Source: Acinetobacter portensis (lineage in GTDB: Bacteria > Pseudomonadota > Gammaproteobacteria > Pseudomonadales > Moraxellaceae). From it: a DNA stretch of 59,583 nt. A program made the position numbers and the translations under genes. Within the stretch, counting starts at the first letter, position 1, and every line of letters starts with the position of its first letter. Below are positions 45,372-55,308 of the stretch, piece after piece. A model generated the notes under the pieces. The model did no database searches and was not told the DNA's origin. It was given only the letters and a program-made list of their open reading frames with translations. The stretch is taken from contig NZ_CP096123.1 in assembly GCF_023158935.1 (NCBI RefSeq), positions 1-59,583 on the forward strand, in the 5' to 3' direction.

Positions 45372-48300
45372 ATGAACATTAAAGAACTTTTTTACAAGCC
45401 ATTAGATCGTGCAATTAACGGGGTGGTGAAGGCAGATCAGGATGATAATGCCACGGTTTACCAGGAGCTGGATGAGTACGTGGTCACCAATGAACTGGAA
45501 AAGCATTTTCGGGACTTTTTCCAGTCTTATGGTACAGACCTAAGCGATCCTTCGATTGCCAACCGAGTCGGTGTGTGGATTTCAGGCTTCTTTGGTTCAG
45601 GTAAATCACACTTCCTGAAAACCTTGTCGTATATTCTGGCCAATAAAGTGGTACGCGATGCGGAAGGTAACGAACGCAGTGCTGCAGAATTCTTTGATGA
45701 AACTAAAATCCGCGATGCATTTATCCGTGCCGATATTGGCAAGGCCGTTAGCCATCATGCCGATGTCATCCTATTTAACATCGACAGTAAAGCCAGTTCC
45801 AATGACGATGGCAATCCGATCCTGAATGTGTTTTTACGTGTGTTTAACGAGTATCAGGGTTTTAGTGCTGACCATCCACATATTGCCCATATGGAACGTC
45901 ACCTGAGCCAGAAAGGTGTCTATGAACGCTTTAAACAGGCTTTTGAAGAATCCAGCGGCATGTCTTGGTTAGAAGAACGTGACGGATATCAGTTCTATCA
46001 GGATGATGTCGAAACTGCGATTTCTCAGGCACTCAACCTATCAGCAGAAGCTGCACACAAGTGGTTTGAGGATTCTGAGCAGACCTTTAGTGTTTCGGTC
46101 GAAAACTTCTGTCAGTGGGTGAAAGAATACCTGGACAGCAAAGGACCCCAGCAACGCATGTTGTTTCTGGTGGATGAAGTGGGGCAGTTTATTGGCAGTG
46201 ATACCCGCTTGATGCTGACATTGCAAACCATTACTGAAAACCTGGGTACGATCTGTAAAGGCCGCGCTTGGATTATCGTCACCTCACAGGCAGACATCGA
46301 CGCGGTTCTAGGTGAGATGTCTTCTTCCAAAGCCAATGACTTCTCCAAGATTGCTGGACGTTTTAAAACCCGGTTATCACTGTCCAGTTCAAATACCGAT
46401 GAAGTCATCCAGAAACGTTTATTACGAAAAACCCCGGAAGCTGAAGCACTGCTCAGATCGGTGTTTGAGCAAAAGGGCGATATCTTAAAAAACCAGATCA
46501 CCTTTGACCGTTCAGGCCCAACACTCAAGAACTATGAGGGTCCAGACAGCTTTATCAATAACTATCCTTTTGCGCCGTACCATTTCCAGCTGGTGCAGAA
46601 AGTTTTTGAAGAAATCCGTAAGGTCGGTGCGACCGGTGCACACCTGGCCTATGGTGAGCGATCTATGTTGGATGCGTTCCAGATGGCCGCGAATGCGATT
46701 GCTACAGATGAAGTCGGTGCCCTGGTTCCTTTCCACCGCTTCTATACTTCAGTGGAAGGCTTCCTGGATACAGCAGTGAAGCGTACCATCGACCAGGCAG
46801 GGCAAAATAAAACCCTGGATGGTTTTGATGTGCAGATGCTGCGTACCCTGTTCATGATCCGCTATGTCGATATCATCAAAGGTACGCTGGATAACCTGGT
46901 GACTTTGTCGATTGAGAAAATTGATGAAGACAAGCTGGCATTGCGCAAGCGGATTGAAGAAAGTCTCCTGCGTCTGGAAAAAGAGAGCCTGATTACCCGC
47001 AATGGTGATGAGTTCCTGTTCCTGACCAATGAAGAACGCGATATCACCCGCAAAATTAAAGCCACAGACTTAGCGGCTTCAGAAGAAAATAAAGAGTTAG
47101 CCAATCTGATTTTTAAAGATTTACTGCGCGATCAGAACAAATACCGCCATCAAGCCAACAAGATGGACTATCAGATTGGTCGTTTTCTGGATGGTCATAG
47201 CTTGGATGGCAAGTATGAGAGCGATTTGAAAGTTGAAATCATTTCTCCACTGGATACGGAATACAACCTCTACACTGAAGCTTACTGTATTGGTAAAAGT
47301 ACTCAGGCCGAAGGACAAGTGCTGTTTAAACTGGCAGACGATAAACAGTTCTTTAATGAACTGCGCACCTGGCTGAAAACCAATAAATTTATTCGGTTAA
47401 ATGATGATGGCACCCAATCGGATATCAGCCGTATCCTGGCAGACCGTGGCCGTGAGAATCAGGAGCGTAAAAAACGCCTGCGTGCCCGGGTCGAAGAAAT
47501 GCTGCTGGACGCGGAAAGTTATGCCTTGGGTCAACATCTACAACTTTCATCTTCAAGTCCAACCACCAAGCTGGATGAGGCTTGTCGTTATTTGCTGGAA
47601 AATACCTATACCAAACTGAGCTATCTGCAAGTCTATCAGCAGGATGCCTGGCGCGAACTGAACGCCGTATTGACTGTGGATGATATGGCGCAGCTGGGCT
47701 TGTCTTTGGATGGTGGGCAGAGCAATCCGAAAGCCCTACAGGATGTCGAACAGTACATCTCGCTGCGTGCAACCGGTACCGAACGTATTCTGGTATCGGA
47801 TGTGGTGGATCGTTTTGCCAAACGTCCTTATGGCTGGCCAGATGCCGAGATTTTACTATTGGTGGGTCAGCTGGCTGCGATGGGGCGGATTTCTCTGCAG
47901 TTAAATGGCGGCAGCTTACAGTTAAAAGATGCCTTTGAGCCTTTACAAAACAGCCGCCGTCGCCGTGATGTGTCGATCATTAAAAAGCGCCAGACTGATG
48001 ATCAGGTATTGAAACAGGCACGCCAACTTACCCAAGAACTGTTCTCGGCTATGGGACCAGCGACTGAGAAAGAGCTGTTTGAATTCTATACCCAGAATTT
48101 TAAGACATGGTTAGGTAACTTTAAGTCGTACAAAAGCAAAACAGATGTCGGACAGTTCCCGGGCAAGAAAGTGATTGAAAAATCGATTCTGACTTTGGAG
48201 CGTTTGCTGGCCAATAGCGACAGCTTCGATTTCTTTAAGGCCGTGGTTGAGAACAAGGACGACTATCTGGATCTGGAAGAAGACTATCGTGACATTCATG

Positions 48301-49052
48301 AATTCTTCAGCAACCAGATGCCAAGCTGGCAACAACTGCAACAGGCCTTACGTCATTTTGAGAAAAACAAACAGGCGCTGGGCAGTGATGATGTGGCAAA
48401 AAAAGCCCTGTCTGAATTACATCGTATTTCCACCCTTGAATCGCCCTATGGCCTGTTAAATAAAGTCGCTGATTTGGTTCGCACCGTGGAAAGTGTCAAT
48501 CAACGCTTGCTGACTGAAAAGCGCAGTCAGGCGATAGAACACATTGATGACAAGATCAAACAGCTGGAAGCCGAGATTAAAAACAGTGGTATCGCTACCG
48601 CTGAATTGAGTAACAAGCTATTACGCCCACTACAACTGCTGAAAACGGATATTGAAGTGGAAACTAGCCTGTCCACCATCTATATGCTGCAAACCCAAAC
48701 CGCCGTCGAGCGTTTTGATGAAGGCTTGTATGAGTTGGAAAGCGAAGTTCAGGCGGAAATCCAGCGTCAGGCCAAAGCGGCACAACTGGCTCAGAGCAAA
48801 GCAGAGAGTGTAACCAACACTGCAACCACCGCCAGCCCAGCAACATCAGAACCTGCTGCGAGTCCTGTAAAGCCTGCGATCGCGGTAGTGCCACCGAAAC
48901 CAGTGGTAGAAGTTGATGTTGCTAGCATTTACAGCAAAACCTCCAGCAGTGTCTATCTGGAAACAGAAGAATCAGTGGATCAGTTTGTAGACGCACTCAA
49001 AGCTGAATTGAAAAAAATTGTGAGTGATAAAAAGCGTGTGCGTATCCGCTAA
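45372..49052 (+). CDS. brxC: BrxC, BREX AAA+ ATPase
   Basis: 1226 residues from ATG 45372 (MNIKELFYKPLDRAINGVVK). Walker A ISGFFGSGKSHFLKTL near residue 75, Walker B MLFLVDEVGQFIG, sensor AWIIVTSQADIDAVL. The C-terminal ~150 residues are low-complexity (Q/A/S and P rich). Family: large DUF499-like P-loop protein essential for both defence and methylation. No frameshift, length normal. Confidence 0.92.
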   Translation: MNIKELFYKPLDRAINGVVKADQDDNATVYQELDEYVVTNELEKHFRDFFQSYGTDLSDPSIANRVGVWISGFFGSGKSHFLKTLSYILANKVVRDAEGNERSAAEFFDETKIRDAFIRADIGKAVSHHADVILFNIDSKASSNDDGNPILNVFLRVFNEYQGFSADHPHIAHMERHLSQKGVYERFKQAFEESSGMSWLEERDGYQFYQDDVETAISQALNLSAEAAHKWFEDSEQTFSVSVENFCQWVKEYLDSKGPQQRMLFLVDEVGQFIGSDTRLMLTLQTITENLGTICKGRAWIIVTSQADIDAVLGEMSSSKANDFSKIAGRFKTRLSLSSSNTDEVIQKRLLRKTPEAEALLRSVFEQKGDILKNQITFDRSGPTLKNYEGPDSFINNYPFAPYHFQLVQKVFEEIRKVGATGAHLAYGERSMLDAFQMAANAIATDEVGALVPFHRFYTSVEGFLDTAVKRTIDQAGQNKTLDGFDVQMLRTLFMIRYVDIIKGTLDNLVTLSIEKIDEDKLALRKRIEESLLRLEKESLITRNGDEFLFLTNEERDITRKIKATDLAASEENKELANLIFKDLLRDQNKYRHQANKMDYQIGRFLDGHSLDGKYESDLKVEIISPLDTEYNLYTEAYCIGKSTQAEGQVLFKLADDKQFFNELRTWLKTNKFIRLNDDGTQSDISRILADRGRENQERKKRLRARVEEMLLDAESYALGQHLQLSSSSPTTKLDEACRYLLENTYTKLSYLQVYQQDAWRELNAVLTVDDMAQLGLSLDGGQSNPKALQDVEQYISLRATGTERILVSDVVDRFAKRPYGWPDAEILLLVGQLAAMGRISLQLNGGSLQLKDAFEPLQNSRRRRDVSIIKKRQTDDQVLKQARQLTQELFSAMGPATEKELFEFYTQNFKTWLGNFKSYKSKTDVGQFPGKKVIEKSILTLERLLANSDSFDFFKAVVENKDDYLDLEEDYRDIHEFFSNQMPSWQQLQQALRHFEKNKQALGSDDVAKKALSELHRISTLESPYGLLNKVADLVRTVESVNQRLLTEKRSQAIEHIDDKIKQLEAEIKNSGIATAELSNKLLRPLQLLKTDIEVETSLSTIYMLQTQTAVERFDEGLYELESEVQAEIQRQAKAAQLAQSKAESVTNTATTASPATSEPAASPVKPAIAVVPPKPVVEVDVASIYSKTSSSVYLETEESVDQFVDALKAELKKIVSDKKRVRIR

Positions 49053-49098
49053 CAGGGCTTAGGGATATCGGCATCAGTCATTGATTAAAGGTTTAAAG

Positions 49099-52000
49099 AT
49101 GAATACCAGTAATATTAAAAAATACGCACCGCAAGCACGTAACGATTTTATCGCAGCGATGCGCAAGCAGGCCGCCAAATACGGCATCACCGCAGACAGC
49201 ATTTTACCGGCAGAACAGAAAGGGGACTTGCTGCTGATTGGCGATCAGGTTTTTCCGCTATCCGTCATGAAACCTCGTGAGAAGCTGATCAAGCGCATTC
49301 AAACCAGCAGTTTTGAGCAGACGATTGATTATATCGCTTATAGCTGGTTTAACCGTCTCTGTGCCATTCGCTACATGGAATGCAAAGGCTTACTGGATCA
49401 TGGTCGCCGTGTGCTGAGCAGTGCCGATGGTAGTGCAGGCTTGCCGCAGATTTTGGAAGAATGTCTGGACATTGAGCTACCGGGTTTAGATGCCAGCCGT
49501 GTGGCTGAACTCAAGCTGGATGGCAATAAAGACGAAGAGCTGTATCGGGAACTGTTACTGGCTCAGTGTCATGCGTTGAATCAGGTCATGCCACTCCTGT
49601 TCGAACAGGTGTCTGATGAATCTGAACTGTTATTACCGGATAACCTGACCAAAACCGACTCCTTGATTCGTGATCTGGTCAGCAGCATTCCTGAAGAAGA
49701 CTGGTCGGATGTACAGATTATTGGCTGGCTGTATCAGTTCTATATTTCTGAAAAGAAAGACCAGGTGATTGGCAAAGTTGTCAAAAGTGAAGACATTCCT
49801 GCAGCGACGCAACTCTTCACTCCAAACTGGATTGTAAAGTATTTGGTGCAAAACAGTGTCGGTCGTTTATGGATGATGGCACAGCCTGATAGTACGCTTG
49901 CCAGTGAGTGGGAATACTATATTCAGCCAGCGGAACAGACCGATGAAGTCAATGCCCAGTTAAAACAGCTGATTGATGTCCGGATTAGTGAAGATGGCGA
50001 TACTTTAAACCCTGAAAGCATTACGGTACTGGATCCTGCCTGTGGTTCGGGGCATATTCTGGTGGAAGCTTATGATTGCCTCAAAGCGATTTACTTAGAA
50101 CGTGGTTACCGTAGCCGCGATATTCCACGTTTGATTTTAGAAAAGAATTTATACGGGATTGATATTGATACCCGTGCAGCACAGTTGGCCAGTTTTGCAC
50201 TGTTAATGAAAGCGCGTGAGGATGACCGCCGTTTATTTAGCAATCCACCGAAGCTTAATATTATTGCACTGCAAGATAGTCAGCCAGAACGACTAGAAGC
50301 ATTTGCTCAGGATTTGGCAAGTACAGGCCTAGAAAAGGCAGATTTAAAAGAGTTACTAGATCTATTTGAGCATGCTTCGACCTTTGGTTCTTTGATTCAA
50401 ATCCCTGCAGCATTCGCGAAGAAATTATCTGACTTAGAAAGCAAGCTGAATACAGCATTAGTTTCAGGGGATATTTTTGCACAGCAGTCAGCACAAGAGT
50501 TATTGCCTTTAGTACAGCAAGCTAAATTACTGGCTAAACAATATGATGCTGTAATTGCCAATCCACCTTATATGGGTGGAGGAAAAATGAATGCAATCTT
50601 AAAAGATTTTGCTAAGAAAAAGTTCCCAGATAGTAAATCTGATTTATTCAGCATGTTTATTGAGCGTGGTTTTGTATGGTGTAAAGACAGTGGCTTTAAT
50701 AGCATGGTCACTATGCAAAGCTGGATGTTCTTATCATCTTATGAAGCAATGCGTGAAAAGCTGTTACAAGATCGCACGATTCAAACCATGGCTCATTTAG
50801 GCGCTCGTGCGTTCCCTGAAATATCAGGGGAAGTCGTACAAACAACAGCTTTTGTGATGCAAGGCAAGCATTTACAAGGTTTTAAGCCAGTATTTTTTAG
50901 GCTTGTTGATACAGCACAAGATTCTAAAGAAGTTGAACTAAAAGCAGGCTTAAATCGATTTGATTTAACTGTTCAAGATGACTTTAAGAAAATTCCAGGT
51001 AGTCCTATAGCTTATTGGTTATCAAGTTTAATGCTTAATATGTTTGAAAAGCATGTAAAGGCTATGACAATAGCAAGTTCAAGAGCTGGGATGACTAGTG
51101 GGAATAATGATTTCTTTACTAAACAATGGTTTGAAGTTGTTTCAAAAGATATAAAAATAGATTCAAAAGATGTAAGTGATGCTCTGAACTCCAAGAAAAA
51201 ATGGTTTCCATATAATAAAGGTGGAGCTTATCGTAAATGGTATGGAAATATTTCTTTGGTAATAAAATATGACTCTAAAAGTCGTGATTTATTAAAAAAT
51301 ACGGGAAATCACTGTGCATCTGAAGATTGTTATTTTAAAGAGGCAATGACATGGACTGACTTAACCTCTGGAAATTTAGGTGCTAGATTTTTACCTAGGG
51401 GTAATATTTTTGATATTGCAGGTCACTGTGCATATCCTGTTATTGAAAATGGACATATTTTAGCTCTAGGAATGTTTAATACGAAATTTATTAATAAAAT
51501 TTCAACAGTTATCAATGCCACGATGCATTTTCAACCAGGAGACTTTAGAAAACTTCCTTTTCCAAAGATATTTAACAATTCAGATATTGTTATTGATTTG
51601 GTCAGAAAGTGTATTGGTCTAGCAAAATTGGATTGGGACTCTTACGAAACCTCATGGGACTTTACACAAAACCCAATTATTTGTACCCAGCAGCCAAACT
51701 TAAAACAAGCCTTTAACACATGGCAACAGCAAAATACTGAAGCCGTTGCTGAGATGAAACGTTTGGAAGAAGAAAACAACAAGCTGTTTATTGATGCTTA
51801 TGGTTTACAGGACGAACTTACGCCTGATGTACCCGATGAGCAAATTACGCTGACTCGTGCTGACCGTCAAAAAGACAGCCAACGTTTAGTCTCTTATGCT
51901 CTTGGCTGTATGATGGGACGTTATAGCTTGGACGAACCAGGTCTGATTTATGCTCATGCAAGCAATCAAGACTTTGATGCTAGCCGTTATCAAAAATTCC

Positions 52001-52611
52001 CAGCCGATGCGGATGGCATTATTCCACTGACCGAAATGCACTGGTTTGAAGATGACGCAACCCATCGTATCCAAGAGTTCTTAACTGCTGTTTGGGGTAA
52101 AGACTCACTGGATGCCAATATGCAGTGGCTCGCAGAAAGCTTAGATAAAAAAGCCAGTGAAACGGCTGAAGACACGATTCGCCGTTACCTCGCCAGCAAG
52201 TTCTATAAAGACCACATGCAGACCTATAAAAAGCGCCCGATCTACTGGTTATTCAGCAGTGGTAAACAGGGCGCTTTCCAGGCGTTGGTATACTTGCATC
52301 GCTATAACGAAAGTACCCTGGCACGTATGCGTACCGAATATGTAATGCCGCTGATTTCTAAAATGGCTGCCTATGCTAATTCTCTGGAAACAGCAAAAGA
52401 AAGCAGTGACTCTGCGGCTGAAATCAAACGCATCGAGAAAAAACTGCAAGACTTGCATAAGCAACAGGCTGAACTCAGTAGCTTTGAGGAAAAACTGCGT
52501 CATTATGCCGATCAGCGTATTACTTTAGATCTGGATGATGGGGTGAAAGTCAATTATGGCAAGTTTGGGGACTTGTTGGCTGAAGTTAAAGCAGTGACGG
52601 GGGAGAAATGA
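49099..52611 (+). CDS. pglX: PglX, BREX adenine-specific DNA methyltransferase
   Basis: 1170 residues from ATG 49099 (MNTSNIKKYAPQARNDFIAA). SAM-binding motif VLDPACGSGHILVEA at residue ~312, GIDIDTRAAQLASFALLMKA, catalytic AVIANPPYMGGG at ~488. The middle part ~640-860, likely target recognition, is AT-rich relative to the rest, consistent with exchange of specificity. C-terminal coiled coil EIKRIEKKLQDLHKQQAELS. Marks host DNA with N6-methyladenine; the target sequence is not deducible. Confidence 0.92.
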   Translation: MNTSNIKKYAPQARNDFIAAMRKQAAKYGITADSILPAEQKGDLLLIGDQVFPLSVMKPREKLIKRIQTSSFEQTIDYIAYSWFNRLCAIRYMECKGLLDHGRRVLSSADGSAGLPQILEECLDIELPGLDASRVAELKLDGNKDEELYRELLLAQCHALNQVMPLLFEQVSDESELLLPDNLTKTDSLIRDLVSSIPEEDWSDVQIIGWLYQFYISEKKDQVIGKVVKSEDIPAATQLFTPNWIVKYLVQNSVGRLWMMAQPDSTLASEWEYYIQPAEQTDEVNAQLKQLIDVRISEDGDTLNPESITVLDPACGSGHILVEAYDCLKAIYLERGYRSRDIPRLILEKNLYGIDIDTRAAQLASFALLMKAREDDRRLFSNPPKLNIIALQDSQPERLEAFAQDLASTGLEKADLKELLDLFEHASTFGSLIQIPAAFAKKLSDLESKLNTALVSGDIFAQQSAQELLPLVQQAKLLAKQYDAVIANPPYMGGGKMNAILKDFAKKKFPDSKSDLFSMFIERGFVWCKDSGFNSMVTMQSWMFLSSYEAMREKLLQDRTIQTMAHLGARAFPEISGEVVQTTAFVMQGKHLQGFKPVFFRLVDTAQDSKEVELKAGLNRFDLTVQDDFKKIPGSPIAYWLSSLMLNMFEKHVKAMTIASSRAGMTSGNNDFFTKQWFEVVSKDIKIDSKDVSDALNSKKKWFPYNKGGAYRKWYGNISLVIKYDSKSRDLLKNTGNHCASEDCYFKEAMTWTDLTSGNLGARFLPRGNIFDIAGHCAYPVIENGHILALGMFNTKFINKISTVINATMHFQPGDFRKLPFPKIFNNSDIVIDLVRKCIGLAKLDWDSYETSWDFTQNPIICTQQPNLKQAFNTWQQQNTEAVAEMKRLEEENNKLFIDAYGLQDELTPDVPDEQITLTRADRQKDSQRLVSYALGCMMGRYSLDEPGLIYAHASNQDFDASRYQKFPADADGIIPLTEMHWFEDDATHRIQEFLTAVWGKDSLDANMQWLAESLDKKASETAEDTIRRYLASKFYKDHMQTYKKRPIYWLFSSGKQGAFQALVYLHRYNESTLARMRTEYVMPLISKMAAYANSLETAKESSDSAAEIKRIEKKLQDLHKQQAELSSFEEKLRHYADQRITLDLDDGVKVNYGKFGDLLAEVKAVTGEK

Positions 52612-52658
52612 TGAATAGCTTTTCTTCCACACTAGATCATGCAGAGGTGGTTGCATGA
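52608..52658 (+). CDS. 16-codon coupling ORF between pglX and pglZ
   Basis: ATGATGAATAGC... reads MMNSFSSTLDHAEVVA. Its start overlaps the pglX stop (ATGA) and its stop overlaps the pglZ start (ATGA); GGGGGAG precedes it. May pass ribosomes from pglX to pglZ or be chance. Confidence 0.35.
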   Translation: MMNSFSSTLDHAEVVA

Positions 52659-55279
52659 ACTTAAGTCAACTTCAACAAGGCCTGGAACAAGCCTTTTATA
52701 CTGAACAGCATCGAATTGTCTTTTGGTACGATGCACAACAGTCATTTACTGAAGAAATCAAAGCCCTAGAGCTAAATGATGTCCATATTTTAAATATGGC
52801 AGAAGAATCCAGCCTTGCGATCAAGCTTAAACTGGAACTGGAAGACCAGCAGGGCAAATACTTGCTGTATTTCCCAAGCTCTGAGCCTGAAACCGAAAAA
52901 GACTGGTTACTGGACATCAAGCTCTATTCACGCAGCTTCTATGCCGATCGTTTCTCGATTATTTTCAATGAGCTCGGTTTACAACAACAAAGTTTAAGAG
53001 AACATCTGGCCAAACGTGAAGAGTTCCTCAAAGCCAAAGCCCGTCTGAGCACCTTAAAACGCTATATCCAGCCTGATGCAGATGCACAGGATCTGGATAT
53101 GGCCATGATTGCAGCTGTGGTCAAGGCCGACAGTGCCGAGCTGATGCATATTGTCCTGGCGTTGGCAGATGAAATGGTACAGCAGAACCTGGCTCTGGAA
53201 GTCAATCCAGAATCCTTTGCTGAACTGGAAAAATTCCAACTGGTGCCAGCTTTAGTCACCGCATTACAGGCGGAAATTGGTTATCCAGCATCGGTTGAAG
53301 AATTGAATGGGGAAGCACCATTCAAGCTCGGTACGTTCTTTATCCGTTTGATGAGCACAGGTTTCTGTGAAAGCCTGGGCGATATACCGCTATGGGCTCA
53401 AGAACTGGTGATGTCATCTGTCAGTTCACGTGCGACGGCTAGAGCCTTCTTGTCACGCTGGAGAGACAGCTCCAAATACTACCCAACCTTCGATACACTC
53501 TCCCAGAGCGTGGCCAATGCACTGCGGATCCAAGAAAAGGTCGGGGCTTTTGATCTGGAGCAGCTGCTCGATGTCATGACCTTTGAAGTGATTGAACAAA
53601 AGATCATTGTTGATTTGGCCAGTCATATCCCCGCAGCAGCCAAAGCTGAACTGGAACATTTCAGAACGGTTATTTCTACCCGTCTGGATGGCTATTGGGC
53701 GTCCAAACATAAGGACGATGCAACCCGCCGTAAATACCGTACCGTCTATACAGCGTTGCAGGCAGCGATTGAGCTGTTCAGTCTGCGATTGCAGTTTGAT
53801 TCTGGGTTCTATTTCGACTCTAGTGAAGCCTTGTATAAAGCCTACGAGCAGGAGTTGTATCGCTTTGATATGGCCTATCGCCACTACAGTGCTGCTTCTC
53901 AACGCGCTCATGTCGATATCCTGAAAAAACTTGATGAAGAAGTCGAAAATTGCTATTCCTACTGGTTTATTGACCACTTGGCACGAAACTGGGGAGAGCG
54001 GGTTGAAGCTGAGCAACGCTTGAATGTCTGGAAAGTGGCAGATATCCCAAACCAGCAGAACTTCTACGATACCCACGTCAGACCCTTACTCAATTCTGCA
54101 ACGAAACGCCGTATTGTGGTAATTATCAGTGATGCTTTCCGCTATGAAGCTGCAGTAGAGCTGCGTGATCGTATTAATGAAAAGCGTTATTCCGAAGCGA
54201 CCTTGTCTTCACAGCTGGGCGTTGTCCCAAGTTACACCACACTGGGCATGGCCTCGTTATTGCCGCATCAGACTTTGGAGTACAAAGAGGCCGCAGGGGA
54301 TGATGTATGGGTGGATGGGCAGTCCAGCAAAGGGACTGCAGCACGATCAAAAATTCTCGCGGCCTATAATGGATTGGCGGTTACCGCTGAAATGGTAAAA
54401 GGCTGGTCGCGTGATGAAGGTCGTGAAGCACTGAAAGACCATGAGTTGATTTACGTTTATCACAACGTGATTGATGCTCGGGGAGACAGTGCCTCGACAG
54501 AATCAGAAACCTTTATGGCGGTAGAACATGCTATTGAAGAGCTGACCGAACTCAGCCGCAAAATCTTAATGCACTTCAATATCTCTACCCTGTTGATTAC
54601 AGCCGACCATGGCTTCCTGTTCCAGCAAAGTAAACTGGAGTCTGCGGATCGTTCAAGCTTGACTGAAAAACCTACCAATACATTGAAGAGCAAAAAACGC
54701 TATGTGATTGGGCATGGTTTACCAGAGAGCAAGGAAGCATGGAAAGGCTCAACCCAAGCTACGGCAGGCACATTATCTGCGACTGATTTCTGGATTCCAA
54801 AAGGGGCGAACCGTTTCCATTTTGTAGGAGGCTCACGTTTCGTGCATGGCGGCATCATGCCTCAGGAAATCGTAGTGCCTGTACTAATGGTAAAACAGCT
54901 ACGTGGTGAAAAGGCTGGACAGCGCACCAAGCGTAAAGTTGAGGTCATTTCTACCAAATCCACGCTGAAGATGGTCAATAACATCCAGAAGTTTGATTTG
55001 ATGCAAACTGAAGCTGTCAGTGAGCTGGTCATGCCAGTGACTTTATCCATTGCCATTTATGATGGGGATCTTAAAGTTTCCAGTGAAGAAACTTTGACTT
55101 TTGATAGCAGTACCGACTCTGTTGCCGATCGGGTCAAACAGGTCAGGCTGTCATTGTCTGGCACTGATTTTGACCGTAAGAAAGATTACTTCCTGGTACT
55201 GAAGGACAAAGACCTGAATATCGAGATGCAACGCTATAAGGTCACCATTGATTTGGCATTTACCGATGACTTCTTCTAA
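52655..55279 (+). CDS. pglZ: PglZ, BREX alkaline-phosphatase-superfamily protein
   Basis: 874 residues. N-terminal helical region; PglZ domain from ~485: IVVIISDAFRYEAAVELRDR (metal-binding D), VVPSYTTLGMASLLPHQTLE, LLITADHGFLFQ (D-H), then FHFVGGSRFVHGGIMPQEIV with C-terminal beta domain. Ribosome binding site GAGGTGG. Core BREX component, a putative nuclease/phosphatase acting with BrxC and PglX. Confidence 0.92.
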   Translation: MNLSQLQQGLEQAFYTEQHRIVFWYDAQQSFTEEIKALELNDVHILNMAEESSLAIKLKLELEDQQGKYLLYFPSSEPETEKDWLLDIKLYSRSFYADRFSIIFNELGLQQQSLREHLAKREEFLKAKARLSTLKRYIQPDADAQDLDMAMIAAVVKADSAELMHIVLALADEMVQQNLALEVNPESFAELEKFQLVPALVTALQAEIGYPASVEELNGEAPFKLGTFFIRLMSTGFCESLGDIPLWAQELVMSSVSSRATARAFLSRWRDSSKYYPTFDTLSQSVANALRIQEKVGAFDLEQLLDVMTFEVIEQKIIVDLASHIPAAAKAELEHFRTVISTRLDGYWASKHKDDATRRKYRTVYTALQAAIELFSLRLQFDSGFYFDSSEALYKAYEQELYRFDMAYRHYSAASQRAHVDILKKLDEEVENCYSYWFIDHLARNWGERVEAEQRLNVWKVADIPNQQNFYDTHVRPLLNSATKRRIVVIISDAFRYEAAVELRDRINEKRYSEATLSSQLGVVPSYTTLGMASLLPHQTLEYKEAAGDDVWVDGQSSKGTAARSKILAAYNGLAVTAEMVKGWSRDEGREALKDHELIYVYHNVIDARGDSASTESETFMAVEHAIEELTELSRKILMHFNISTLLITADHGFLFQQSKLESADRSSLTEKPTNTLKSKKRYVIGHGLPESKEAWKGSTQATAGTLSATDFWIPKGANRFHFVGGSRFVHGGIMPQEIVVPVLMVKQLRGEKAGQRTKRKVEVISTKSTLKMVNNIQKFDLMQTEAVSELVMPVTLSIAIYDGDLKVSSEETLTFDSSTDSVADRVKQVRLSLSGTDFDRKKDYFLVLKDKDLNIEMQRYKVTIDLAFTDDFF

Positions 55280-55308
55280 TAACGAATTAACGATAGAGCG
55301 TAGCCTAC

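Noticed and set aside
45056..48894. Several 60-140-codon frames opposite or inside brxC
   Set aside because: Shadows of the true brxC frame; no start signals and no family resemblance.
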